A model generated the notes under the pieces. It saw only the letters and a program-made list of their open reading frames with translations. It did no database searches and was not told the DNA's origin. A program made the position numbers and the translations under genes. A DNA stretch of 64,000 bases from an uncultured Myxococcales bacterium (GTDB lineage Bacteria; Myxococcota_A; UBA9042; CAIXZC01), in contig CAITUV010000039.1 in assembly GCA_903895725.1 (NCBI GenBank), positions 1 through 64,000 of the forward strand, written 5' to 3'. This document shows positions 34,439 through 43,500 of this stretch, in pieces; the stretch's first letter is position 1, and each line of letters begins with the position of its first letter.

Positions 34439-35656
34439 ATGAACCATCGAACCTGGATTGCCCTGGCGGTGCTTGTCGGGGCGCTCGCTCCGAGCACCAT
34501 CGCAACCGCTCAGGAGGGCGGTCTCGATGCGATTCTGGCCAGGGTGTCGTCTGCCCAGACGGTCCCCGAAGGCCTTGACGCGTTCGGATACTATAACCGT
34601 GCTGTCATGCTGGAGAAGAAGGGCGCCCGGGACGAGGCCATCTACTGCTTCCACCAGGCAAGCGAGCTCCTGGCCCCAGGCCACCCGTTGCGAAGGTACG
34701 CGCTGCAGAAGCTGCGGCGCCTCCTCGATGAGATTCCTCCTCAATCCGGGGCAGCGAGCAGAGAGGATCCGGGCGACGATGATGAGGCCGAAGAGCAAGT
34801 CGAAGAGGAGGATGAGGAGTACCGACCTGCAAAGGGCAGTCCCAAGCCTCGTGCGACCCGAGTGGACGATGAGGTCGAAGAGGACGAGGGAGAGAATTAC
34901 GAGGACGGCGACGAGGACGGCGAGACAGACGAGGAATATCGAGGTGCGAAGGCTAAGCCCAGACCGCGAATCACTCACACAGCGGAAATGGACGACGAGG
35001 ATGGCGACGAAGACGGCGAAGAAGACGCTGACGAGGGCGCTGACGAGGATGGCGACAAAGGTGATTCAGAAGACGGGGAGGAGAACAACCCAGACGACGA
35101 AGGAGAGGCCGCCGCACGAGAAGAGGGCGAGGGAATCGGAGTTTCCTTCATTGCCGCACGAGGCGAGAGCTACCGTGTCAGATCCTCCGCCTCCGGAGAG
35201 AGCTGCAGAGCCCCCTGTACCCTGGCATCAGCCGAGGGCACAGACTATGTGACGGTTACGGGCGATCGGGACTTTGGTCGGAGCATCGGGGTCGGCCCCA
35301 GAGGGGCGACCTACGAGATCCGCGGAAGAAGCGCTCCGCTCATCATTCTCGGGTCGGTGACTGCCGGCGTTGGCGCCGTCGCCGTAATCGTCGGTGCGGC
35401 GACCTACGAGAAGGACACCTACATCCACACAAACTCGGTCACTCAAGAGGTGGAGTGGGAGCGCCACAGCCGAACGCTGAACTACGTGGCTTTCGGCGTT
35501 GGAGGAACGGCGGTCATTGCCGGCACTGTGCTGGCGATCATCGGAGGTGTCCGTGGCAACCTGGTCGAGGTCGATGACCAGGCGGCCGAGGATGCCGATG
35601 TCGGCATCGCTCCTTTGCCGGGCGGGGGGCTGGTGCAGGTCGGGGCACATTTCTAG
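34439..35656 (+). CDS. secreted acidic protein with paired membrane segments and outer-membrane-like C-terminus
   Basis: 405 residues. AAGGGAGG precedes ATG 34439. A signal peptide ends near ATAQ. Residues about 30-105 form a helical, TPR-like repeat (YYNRAVMLEKKGARDEAIYCFHQASELL). A stretch of over 120 residues is rich in Asp and Glu (EDGDEDGETDEEY) and should be disordered or calcium-binding. The C-terminal third has a small beta domain, two membrane-like segments with an intervening loop, and the end LPGGGLVQVGAHF. The same C-terminal plan occurs in the 21050 and 35702 proteins. Function unknown. Confidence 0.7.
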   Translation: MNHRTWIALAVLVGALAPSTIATAQEGGLDAILARVSSAQTVPEGLDAFGYYNRAVMLEKKGARDEAIYCFHQASELLAPGHPLRRYALQKLRRLLDEIPPQSGAASREDPGDDDEAEEQVEEEDEEYRPAKGSPKPRATRVDDEVEEDEGENYEDGDEDGETDEEYRGAKAKPRPRITHTAEMDDEDGDEDGEEDADEGADEDGDKGDSEDGEENNPDDEGEAAAREEGEGIGVSFIAARGESYRVRSSASGESCRAPCTLASAEGTDYVTVTGDRDFGRSIGVGPRGATYEIRGRSAPLIILGSVTAGVGAVAVIVGAATYEKDTYIHTNSVTQEVEWERHSRTLNYVAFGVGGTAVIAGTVLAIIGGVRGNLVEVDDQAAEDADVGIAPLPGGGLVQVGAHF

Positions 35657-35701
35657 GCACGAGGCGAGTGTGTTGCCTGCCGTTCAGCAAGGAGACGGAG
35701 C

Positions 35702-36859
35702 ATGGAAAGGACAGGCTTGGGGGTTCATGGGAAGAGGAAACGATTCTGGGGGGCGGCAGTCATTCTGATGCTGGCATCGCTTTCGGGCGGGTGGTCGGGG
35801 GTGGCGCTTGCGGAGGCGAGGCCCGGCTCGATCCAGGTGACTTCGACTCCCCCGGGGGCTTCGCTCTATCTCGATGGGGAGCCGACCGGGGAAGTTACCC
35901 CGGCGGTGTTGGGTGACCTGGCGCCCGGCCAGTACGTCGTGACGGCGGTCCTCGGTAGCCTGTCGGCCGAGGAGATTGTTGTGGCTCGTGCCGGCAAGAA
36001 GTCTGTCGTCGAGCTGAATCTGACGATGAATCTCAGCGTTCTGAAGGTTACCTCTCACCCTGCCGGCGCAACCGTGACGGTCGACGGTCTGTCCGAGGGC
36101 GAGACCCCCAACACGCTCTACGTCGAGGCTGGCAAGCACTCTCTGATGTTCGCCAGGAAAGGATGCTGCAATGCCGAAGTCGAGGTTGACGTGATCCCCG
36201 GTGGCACCGAGGTTCACCAGGAACTGGTTCCCTGTGCGACGCTTCGAATCACGGCCGAGCCCGCTGAGGCTGAAGTGCTGATTGACGGGCTGTTGGCAGG
36301 TAGCGGCAAGGCGACCATGGCCCTGCCACTCGGAGAGCACAAGATCATCGTCCGAAGCCCCGGGCACGCCGACTATGTGCGGGAGCTGAACGTCAACCGA
36401 TCGGACCCGATCACGCGTCACGTCGTGCTTGTGAACTTCGCCGACCAGGCCAGGGAGGCCAGCTCGGCCAAGAAGGCTCGAAAGGTCTGGTTCTGGACCT
36501 CTGTGGGACTTGCCGCAGCAGGCGTGCTGGGAGCCGGGACCGGGCTCGGACTGATGTTCTACGAGGACTCCGAGGCCGATCGGGACAAAGAGCGTTACTC
36601 GGAGGCCAGGTTCGGCAGCTACGTGGAATCGATGTACCACGACGCGTACAAGAACCACCAGGACTCGGCGCAAATGTGGCAGACCGTGGGCCTGGGGTGC
36701 GGTGTCGTGGCGCTGCTGGCGGGAGGGTCCATGCTCTTGGCCGCCCTCCCAGAGCCCCGACTGTTCGACGGGACGGATTCCAAGGGGCCTGGCATCTCGC
36801 TGTACTCGGTTCCGATGGACGGCCAGGGCTTCGGTGCGGGGCTTTCGGTGACGTACTGA
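35702..36859 (+). CDS. protein with three PEGA domains and a paired membrane segment
   Basis: 385 residues. AAGGAG and GGAG lie before ATG 35702. A signal or membrane segment (about 14-38) is followed by three PEGA units: RPGSIQVTSTPPGASLYLDGEPTG (about 41-110), VTSHPAGATVTVDG and ITAEPAEAEVLIDG. Then come two membrane-like segments around a loop with QDSAQMWQTVGLG, and the end GFGAGLSVTY. PEGA units are short beta domains that bind layers or glycans. It follows the acidic protein gene by 45 bases and probably belongs to the same unit. Confidence 0.8.
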   Translation: MERTGLGVHGKRKRFWGAAVILMLASLSGGWSGVALAEARPGSIQVTSTPPGASLYLDGEPTGEVTPAVLGDLAPGQYVVTAVLGSLSAEEIVVARAGKKSVVELNLTMNLSVLKVTSHPAGATVTVDGLSEGETPNTLYVEAGKHSLMFARKGCCNAEVEVDVIPGGTEVHQELVPCATLRITAEPAEAEVLIDGLLAGSGKATMALPLGEHKIIVRSPGHADYVRELNVNRSDPITRHVVLVNFADQAREASSAKKARKVWFWTSVGLAAAGVLGAGTGLGLMFYEDSEADRDKERYSEARFGSYVESMYHDAYKNHQDSAQMWQTVGLGCGVVALLAGGSMLLAALPEPRLFDGTDSKGPGISLYSVPMDGQGFGAGLSVTY

Positions 36860-36904
36860 CGGTCAGTGCGGGGAACGAGCGCCTGTTTCACCGCCAACGC
36901 ATCG

Positions 36905-38323
36905 CTAGTTCATGCAGGCATCATACTGGCTGTCGCACTTGCCGCCATTTGATATGGATGAGTCGAGGCACGACTGGGTCGGTGGATTGCCGCAGCTTTC
37001 GTAGATGCAATCCATAAGATCGAGAAACTCCAACTGGTCCGACGGCATCCCGGAACCGATGCAGGCTTCAGCGGCCTCGAACCAGTCAGCGGCCGGGACG
37101 CCCCCCGTACAGCCGTACAGCTTCCAGCACGGCAAAAGATAGTTGAAGCATGCCTTGTACTCGCTCAAGCAATGGTCTGCCATGACGGTGATCCAGCACT
37201 CGTAGTCCGGGCAGGCCGAACCGCCGTTGTCACTGAAGCACTCCGAAAGGCTGACAAGGAGCTGCTTGCCGGAAGTCGAACCCTGCTGGAAGCAGTTGTC
37301 CTTGCAGTTGCTGTCGCCCTCTCCGCAGTTTCCCATGCATTCGAAGATGCTGTCGCAGGATGCTCCAGGCTCCGAGCAGATCTTGTCGTAGCAGATTCCG
37401 CCGCACCCGTCGGTGCTCTTCTCGCCACAGTAAATGGTTGGGCAGTTGGGATCACTCGTAGAGGACGGCACTGATTTCGGGTCGCAGGTGCTCTTGCACG
37501 ACGGCACGCAGACGTCCTCCTTGCACTTGCCCCCGACACATAGAGAGTTGTCGATCCCGCCGGTGGCGTCGTAGCACGACCCGCACAACCCGCCGCAGCC
37601 GTCGCTTCCGCATTCCTTGCCGGCACACTGCGGTTGGCATCCGCCCTGGCATTTGCCGTTGCTGCACGTCTTGCCGCCCGAGCATGACCCGCACGAGCCG
37701 CCGCAGCCGTCGCCTCCACAAACCTTGCCGGAGCAGCTCGGCTTGCAGGTCTGGCAGGTGCCGTTGCTGCACAGGGAGCTGTCCAAGCCACCCATGGCGT
37801 TGTAGCAGCTTCCGCACGAGCCGCCGCAGCCGTCGCTTCCGCATTCCTTGCCGGCACACTGCGGTTGGCATCCGCCCTGGCACTTGCCGTTGCTGCAGGT
37901 CTGGCCGCCGGTGCAGGCTCCGCACGAGCCGCCGCAGCCGTCATCCCCGCACTCCTTCCCGTCACAGGAGCAGGAGGAAGCGGTTCCGAAGAGCTTCTCA
38001 TCGCAAGGGGACGTGCTGAGCTCTCCCCAGAAATGGGCGCACTCATTGTCCTGACCGCAGGAGAGGTCGTCCGTATCGACTGAACACTGTACGAAGTCCC
38101 GAACCGCCGGCCCGCAGCTGCTGTTGTAGTAGAAGTCCGCACACCGGTCGAAGAACGTCTCCCAGTCACCCTTGATCTGCCCGGGGCCGCACGCCTGGAC
38201 GTACTTTTCCCTGGCCAGCTCACATCCCCCTGGACCGGTGAGCTCGTCACCTCCGCCGCACGAGAGCGGAGCGCCCGCTCCGATTGCAGCTGCCAACACC
38301 AGTGTCAAAGTGGTCTTCGTCAT
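36905..38323 (-). CDS. lipoprotein with four CGDDGCGG repeats
   Basis: 472 residues. GGGAGG lies eight bases before ATG 38323. The signal ends at APLSCGGG. After a 100-residue N-terminal domain with six cysteines come the repeats GKECGDDGCGGSCGAC, GKECGSDGCGGSCGSC, GKVCGGDGCGGSCGSC and GKECGSDGCGGLCGSC. Segments with CSNGKCQGGCQPQCAGKECG are duplicated at the DNA level. The last 200 residues form a cysteine-rich domain ending CDSQYDACMN. Function unknown, presumably surface. Converges with the PEGA gene. Copy 5 of the palindrome lies 133 bases upstream. Confidence 0.8.
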   Translation of the reverse strand: MTKTTLTLVLAAAIGAGAPLSCGGGDELTGPGGCELAREKYVQACGPGQIKGDWETFFDRCADFYYNSSCGPAVRDFVQCSVDTDDLSCGQDNECAHFWGELSTSPCDEKLFGTASSCSCDGKECGDDGCGGSCGACTGGQTCSNGKCQGGCQPQCAGKECGSDGCGGSCGSCYNAMGGLDSSLCSNGTCQTCKPSCSGKVCGGDGCGGSCGSCSGGKTCSNGKCQGGCQPQCAGKECGSDGCGGLCGSCYDATGGIDNSLCVGGKCKEDVCVPSCKSTCDPKSVPSSTSDPNCPTIYCGEKSTDGCGGICYDKICSEPGASCDSIFECMGNCGEGDSNCKDNCFQQGSTSGKQLLVSLSECFSDNGGSACPDYECWITVMADHCLSEYKACFNYLLPCWKLYGCTGGVPAADWFEAAEACIGSGMPSDQLEFLDLMDCIYESCGNPPTQSCLDSSISNGGKCDSQYDACMN

Positions 38324-38458
38324 CCCGGTTCCTCCCGTAGTTGTCAGAACGACCATCCCGCCTCCCAACGCCTCAGGAGCGAGTGCCCGCCAGGTCGGCG
38401 GTAGGCACGGCGCAGGAACGTTATCCTTATCTTCCCACTGTTTGCAGGCTGCCGACCA

Positions 38459-38472
38459 CCCCCATTTGAGGG
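38459..38472. promoter_or_regulatory. CCCCCAWWTGGGGG-like palindrome, copy 5
   Basis: Plus strand CCCCCATTTGAGGG. On the minus strand it reads CCCTCAAATGGGGG and continues TGGTCGGCAGCC. TGG is followed by 15 bases and CAGTGGGAA, like copies 3 and 4. It is 133 bases from the minus-strand start at 38323. The rest of 38324-38584 shows nothing else recognisable. Confidence 0.6.
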
Positions 38473-38584
38473 CCATTGAGCGTTTCGCAGATACCCTCTC
38501 CGGCAAGCGTTCCAACTGCTTCCTTTGCAGCCGGCGGTGCGCGCGGCTCATCGGGCAGCGGCGAAGACCCGGCGACGGCCGACT

Positions 38585-38974
38585 TCAGAACGCCAGGTTG
38601 AGCGTGGCGTGGGCAAGGGCGCACAGCAGGGCACCGTATGCAAAGGTCTTGTGGAGCCGCAGCATGAGCAGCGCCCGGCCGCGAGGGCGCACCCACCGGG
38701 AGAGGACTGCAAGCAGCAGCAGCGCCCCGGCTGAAATGCCAGTGAGCTCCACCCAGGAGTTGTGGGAAAGGCCGAGGAACGTTCCGGTCGTCTCGTCGGA
38801 ACTCTGACGCACCACCTCCGGAGTGACCACGCGCACCTGCGTCTGGGGTACCTGCTCCACCACGTCGAGGTCCAGGTTCGCCAAATCCAGGTCGAAGCTC
38901 TCTTCAGCCCTTGCGTCCGTGGCCCATGACGTCAGTGCAACGACCAGAGCCGCAGCATACACGAAAGTCCTCAT
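38585..38974 (-). CDS. small exported membrane protein with possible b-type heme histidines
   Basis: 129 residues. A GGGGAAGG leader precedes ATG 38974. A cleavable signal (about 1-22) is followed by an acidic segment (LDLANLDLDVVEQ). Two membrane helices lie near the end, the first near ELTGISAGALLLLAVL and the second in LHKTFAYGALLCALAHATLNL. The two histidines are spaced as in small ferric-reductase-like or cytochrome b domains, so heme binding is possible but unproven. It follows the barrel gene by 17 bases. A Rieske gene lies divergently nearby. Confidence 0.5.
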   Translation of the reverse strand: MRTFVYAAALVVALTSWATDARAEESFDLDLANLDLDVVEQVPQTQVRVVTPEVVRQSSDETTGTFLGLSHNSWVELTGISAGALLLLAVLSRWVRPRGRALLMLRLHKTFAYGALLCALAHATLNLAF

Positions 38975-38991
38975 CTGCCTTCCCCGCATGG

Positions 38992-39873
38992 CTAGAAGTC
39001 CCACTGTCGAAGAATGGAGAAGCCGATGGAGAGGTCGTCGAGAGCCCGGTTCGACCCGGCTGGCAACGCATCCATGGAAAGAAGCTGGTTGTTGGTGACG
39101 AGCAGCGAAAACCCATGGCGGTGGGTCATCATGGTCACCCCGGCAGCCACGCTCGGGTTGCCCGAATCGTAGCCCGCGACCGGAAAACTGGCTTCGACGG
39201 AAACACGAAGCGGTCGGAAGAAATCGGGATTCCAGGCGAGCTCTCCGCCGGCAGCCAGGGACCAGTCCTCATCGGCGCTTCCCTTCTCCATTCCGCTCGA
39301 GTGACTGGTGCCGAGAACGGCCGCATTGAGCTCAATGCCCCACGGCAGCCTTCTTCCGAGCAGCAGTTGGGCGTTGAAGGCTCCCGAGTCATCCTGGTTG
39401 GGGTGGTGGAACCAGCTTCCTCCCGCACCAAGGACGAGGGAGAGAAACTGCGACGCTTCATCCAGCACCCGCCCTCTCACACGAAGCTCGTACGTGTCGT
39501 AGACCTCCATCGTCCCATTCTGCCGCTGGAACTGCACGTCGAGCCAGTCCAGGATCGCATATTGGATGCCGATGCCGATCTTGAGCGCCCCGGCGTCAAG
39601 ACCCAGGTAGTCGTCAAACGAGTCCTTCCAGAGCTTCTGCCAGGCGCGATGGTCGATCATCAGCCGCAGGCTGTTTCCCCTCCCCATCCTTGGAATGGGC
39701 AACGTCAGGCCGCGTACCCGATCGGGGAGAGATGCTGCGGGCTCGACGGGCACGACCTCGGCCTCTTCGATTCTCAGGTTGTCGGACAGGTCCAGCTCAT
39801 CCGGCTCGTCGCCCGCCCGGGCCTGAGCTGGAACCGCCAGGACGAGAAGCATCGCAATCAACGGGGATCTCAT
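38992..39873 (-). CDS. DUF5777-like outer-membrane beta-barrel protein
   Basis: 293 residues. A signal peptide (about 1-20) is followed by a Glu/Asp-rich linker and strands with the pattern NSLRLMIDHRAWQKLW, then LGLDAGALKIGIGIQYAI and LVLGAGGSWF, ending in FSILRQWDF. The IDHR...GLDAG layout resembles DUF5777 barrel proteins, and the final aromatic residue fits outer-membrane assembly. GAGG lies eight bases upstream. It is transcribed with the small membrane protein and divergently from the Rieske gene. The proposed role is transport or anchoring of the redox pair. Confidence 0.6.
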   Translation of the reverse strand: MRSPLIAMLLVLAVPAQARAGDEPDELDLSDNLRIEEAEVVPVEPAASLPDRVRGLTLPIPRMGRGNSLRLMIDHRAWQKLWKDSFDDYLGLDAGALKIGIGIQYAILDWLDVQFQRQNGTMEVYDTYELRVRGRVLDEASQFLSLVLGAGGSWFHHPNQDDSGAFNAQLLLGRRLPWGIELNAAVLGTSHSSGMEKGSADEDWSLAAGGELAWNPDFFRPLRVSVEASFPVAGYDSGNPSVAAGVTMMTHRHGFSLLVTNNQLLSMDALPAGSNRALDDLSIGFSILRQWDF

Positions 39874-39997
39874 CTGTCTCACCTCACTCTCGGAACCGCG
39901 CTTGCCACGGATTCTCCGTACCGCTAACCTTACACCAGCATCCGGTGAAGTTTCCATCTTCCGGAGCGCAGGCCGAATTGGAATGGGGGGGGAAACC

Positions 39998-40456
39998 ATG
40001 TCGAACCCGATCGATCGGAGAGGATTTCTGGCCACTCTGCTTGCGGCAGGAACCGGCCTTCTTGTGCGTTCAGTGAAGGCTGCTGAGCAGCCTGACAAGC
40101 CCAAAGATCGTCTGGTCGCCGTCTCGCTGGGCAGCCTGGACGGAATCCGTGAGAAGGGAAGCGGCATGCTGGCGGAGATCCAGGGAGAGACCTTGCTCCT
40201 GATCAGGACGGAGGAGCAGAAGATTGCAGCATTTTCGCCTCTGTGCACGCACGAGAAGTGCGTCGTCGAGTTCGACCGGGAGGCCCGGCAGATCGAATGC
40301 AACTGCCATCGCTCTTCGTTCGACCTCGCGGGCAAGCCGGTGGGCGGACCTGCGAAGGAGCCGTTGCGTCAGTTTCCGGCTGCCATCAAGGGCGACAAGC
40401 TGATCATCAAACTGCCGACCGATCCCGTTCTGCCCCCGAAGTCGCAGAAGAACTGA
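39998..40456 (+). CDS. Tat-exported Rieske [2Fe-2S] protein
   Basis: 152 residues from ATG 39998 after a run of G. A twin-arginine signal NPIDRRGFLATLLAAG lies at the start. The Rieske cluster ligands are CTHEKC and CNCHRSSFD (Cys-x-His and Cys-x-x-His type). It is like the cluster domain of cytochrome bc or arsenite-oxidase-type small subunits, but short. It should carry electrons in the periplasm. Adjacent genes for a small membrane protein with two histidines and a barrel make an electron-transfer cluster possible. The gene ends 59 bases before the large repeat protein. Confidence 0.85.
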   Translation: MSNPIDRRGFLATLLAAGTGLLVRSVKAAEQPDKPKDRLVAVSLGSLDGIREKGSGMLAEIQGETLLLIRTEEQKIAAFSPLCTHEKCVVEFDREARQIECNCHRSSFDLAGKPVGGPAKEPLRQFPAAIKGDKLIIKLPTDPVLPPKSQKN

Positions 40457-40515
40457 GCCGATGGATTTCAGAGCGCCGATCGAGTAGTATCCGGGCTCGG
40501 AAGTGGAGGTGGCGC

Positions 40516-43500
40516 ATGAGGTTCCCTCTGTCGGCGGTTGGCGTCGTGAGTCTGCCCGTGATTCTGGCAATTGCATGCAGCTCGAGTAGCGGCCTGGTGC
40601 AGGTCGTGGACGATGCTGGCACGTTGCCGGATAAGGCTTCGTCTGCTGAGGTTTCCTCGGACTCGGCCGTTCCGGACGCGCCGACTCCCGAACCAGACGT
40701 CTCCCCGGATGAAAGTGCGCCCGAGCTCCCCGACCTGGTGTCGTGCGGAAGCGGGGCCTGCTTCCTCGATCCGTGTGCGGACAACTCGGACTGCGTGTCG
40801 GGGCTGTGCGTGGATCACCTGGGCGGTCGAGTCTGCACCCAGTTCTGCCAGGAGGAATGCCCCAACGGGTTCATCTGCACCCAGGTGGCTGCGGGCGGGG
40901 CCGACCTGGTGTACGCCTGCGTCTCCCCGCACCCCCGTCTCTGCCGGCCGTGCACCACCGACCAGGATTGCGTGACCGGCGAAGGTCAGGAGACCCGCTG
41001 CCTGACCTACCCTGGCGAAGGGTCGTTCTGCGGGTCCGTGTGCGGAGGAGGCAAGCTCTGCCCCCAGGGATTCACCTGCAAGGACGCCATGTCGGTCTCG
41101 GGGACGGTGGTGCAGCATTGCGTGAGCAACTCCGGGACGTGCCCGTGCACATCGACTTCGGTGGAGCTGGCGCTTTCCACTCCGTGCTACGTCGAGAACG
41201 AGTTCGGCCACTGCGCTGGACTGAGAGTCTGCACCGTCGAAGGGCTGACTCCGTGTGATGCCCTGGAGCCGGGGCCGGAGGAATGCAACGGATTCGACGA
41301 CGATTGCGACGAGGAGACGGACGAGCAGACCTGCAACGACTCCAACCCCTGCACGAAGGATGGGTGCGACCCCGCCCAGGGCTGCATCCACGAGAAGCTT
41401 GTCACGGGCAGCTGCGATGACGGCGACAGCTGCACCGTGGGCGATGTCTGCAAGGACGGCCTGTGCCAGGGACAGTCCGTCGTCTGCAACGACGGCAATC
41501 CCTGCACCGACGACGTCTGCGATGCTCAGTCCGGATGCTCGTTTCCCAACAACAGCATGCCGTGCAGCGACAGCGACCCCTGCACCTTCGGGGACATCTG
41601 CGAGCAGGGGCTGTGCAAGGCAGGAGTGAAGATCCAGTGCGACGACGGCAACGCGTGCACCGCGGATTCTTGCGACGAGAAGCAGGGCTGCCAGCACGAG
41701 TACCTCTCCCTCCCCTGCGACGACGGCAACCCCTGCACCGTGGGCGATGCCTGCATGGAGGGCAAGTGCCTGCCCTCCAAGGCCATGGACTGCGACGACG
41801 ACAATGCGTGCACCGATGACTGGTGCGACCCCGCAGCCGGCTGCCAGCACTCGGCCAACAATGCGGCCTGCAACGATGGCAGCCTGTGCACGCTGGGGGA
41901 TCAGTGTGAGCAGGGCCAGTGCGCCGGAGGGGTTCCGGCCAATTGCGACGACAAGAATCCATGCACCAACGATTCGTGCAACCCTCTGGTCGGATGTGTC
42001 CACGCAAACAGCTCTGCTGCCTGCGACGACAACGACCCGTGCACGCTCATCGATACATGCGCTGCCGGGGCCTGCGTCGGTACCGGAGCCGCCGACTGCA
42101 ATGACTCCAACCCGTGCACGAGTGACTTCTGTGACCCGATGGTCGGATGCAGCCACAACCCCAACAAGAACCCGTGCGACGACAAGAGCCCGTGCACTAC
42201 GGGAGACACCTGCCAGTTCGGTGCCTGTGTCGGCGGCCCCGCTCCGGACTGCGACGACGGCAACCTCTGCACCGACGACATCTGCCTGGCGCCTCAGGGC
42301 TGCGTCCACAACGCCAACAAGCTTGCCTGCGACGACCTCAACCAGTGCACTACCGATGATCACTGTTCCGCAGGCAAGTGTGTCAGCGACCAGCCGGTCC
42401 TGTGCGACGACAAGAACCCGTGCACGAAGGATACCTGTCTGCCAGGCGGGGGATGCAAGTTCGAGAACGTGACGGTCGCTTGCGACGACGGCAACCCGTG
42501 TACCCTCTCGGACGTCTGCAACGCCGGTGGCTGCGTGCCCGGCAAGCCGCTCGTGTGCAACGACGGTAACCCGTGCACCAAGGATGCCTGCGTCGACGGC
42601 GCCTGCTCATTCGTTCCGGCCGACGGGGCCTGCGACGATGGCAACCCCTGTACCACCGGCGACTTCTGCAAGAGCGGGGCATGCACCGGTCCGGCCGCCC
42701 TGTCGTGCGACGACGTCAATGTCTGCACCACCGATTACTGCGACCCCGCTGCAGGCGGATGCGTCCACATGGTCAACAAGGCCCCCTGCAACGATGGCAA
42801 CGTCTGCACGACGCTCGACGTCTGCGAGAGCGGGGGATGCAAGGGCACTGGCTCCCTGACCTGCAGCGATGGGAACGCGTGCACCACCGACTCGTGCGAT
42901 CCCGTCAAGGGTTGCCAGTTCACGGCGATCAATGGGCTTGCATGCGACGACGGCAACGTGTGCACCACGGGAGACGTCTGCTCCAAGGGGACCTGCACCG
43001 TGACCGGCTTTCTCGGCTGCGATGATTCCAATACCTGCACCCTCGACTCGTGCGACCCGGCAAAGGGCTGCCAGCATGCGGCGCAGCAAGGGGCCTGCTC
43101 CGACGGCAACGCTTGTACGGTCAACGATTCCTGCGTCAACGGCTCCTGTCAGGCCGGGCCTGCTGCGGACTGCAACGACGGCAACGTGTGCACCGATGAC
43201 GCATGCTCCCCCCAGACCGGGTGCGCCCATACCATCCAGGATGGGGACCAGGACGGGGTGGCCAACGTGTGCGACAACTGTCCGCTGGCAAAGAATGCGG
43301 ACCAGGCCAACGGCGACGCCGATACCCTCGGCAATGCCTGTGACAACTGTCCGGCAAAGACCAACCAGGACCAGACGGAAGGCGACGGCGACGGCCTTGG
43401 AGATGCCTGCGACAATTGCCCGAACAAGAGCAATGCGGATCAGAAGGACACCGACGTCGACGGGACCGGGGACGTGTGCGACAACTGTCCTGGAAAGGCC

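Noticed and set aside
38431..38472. Sigma54 promoter next to palindrome copy 5 (GG-N10-GC)
   Set aside because: The pattern fits at this copy only. Copies 3 and 4 lack the GC at the right distance, so it cannot explain the shared motif.
40468..42363. A 631-codon minus-strand frame across the giant repeat protein
   Set aside because: Mirror of the repetitive sense codons; low-complexity Val/Ala/Arg sequence without motif or start signal.
41300..43200. EGF-domain interpretation of the repeats in the giant lipoprotein
   Set aside because: The spacing CTxDxCDxxxGCxH fits the Dictyostelium-type cysteine repeat, not the EGF six-cysteine pattern.
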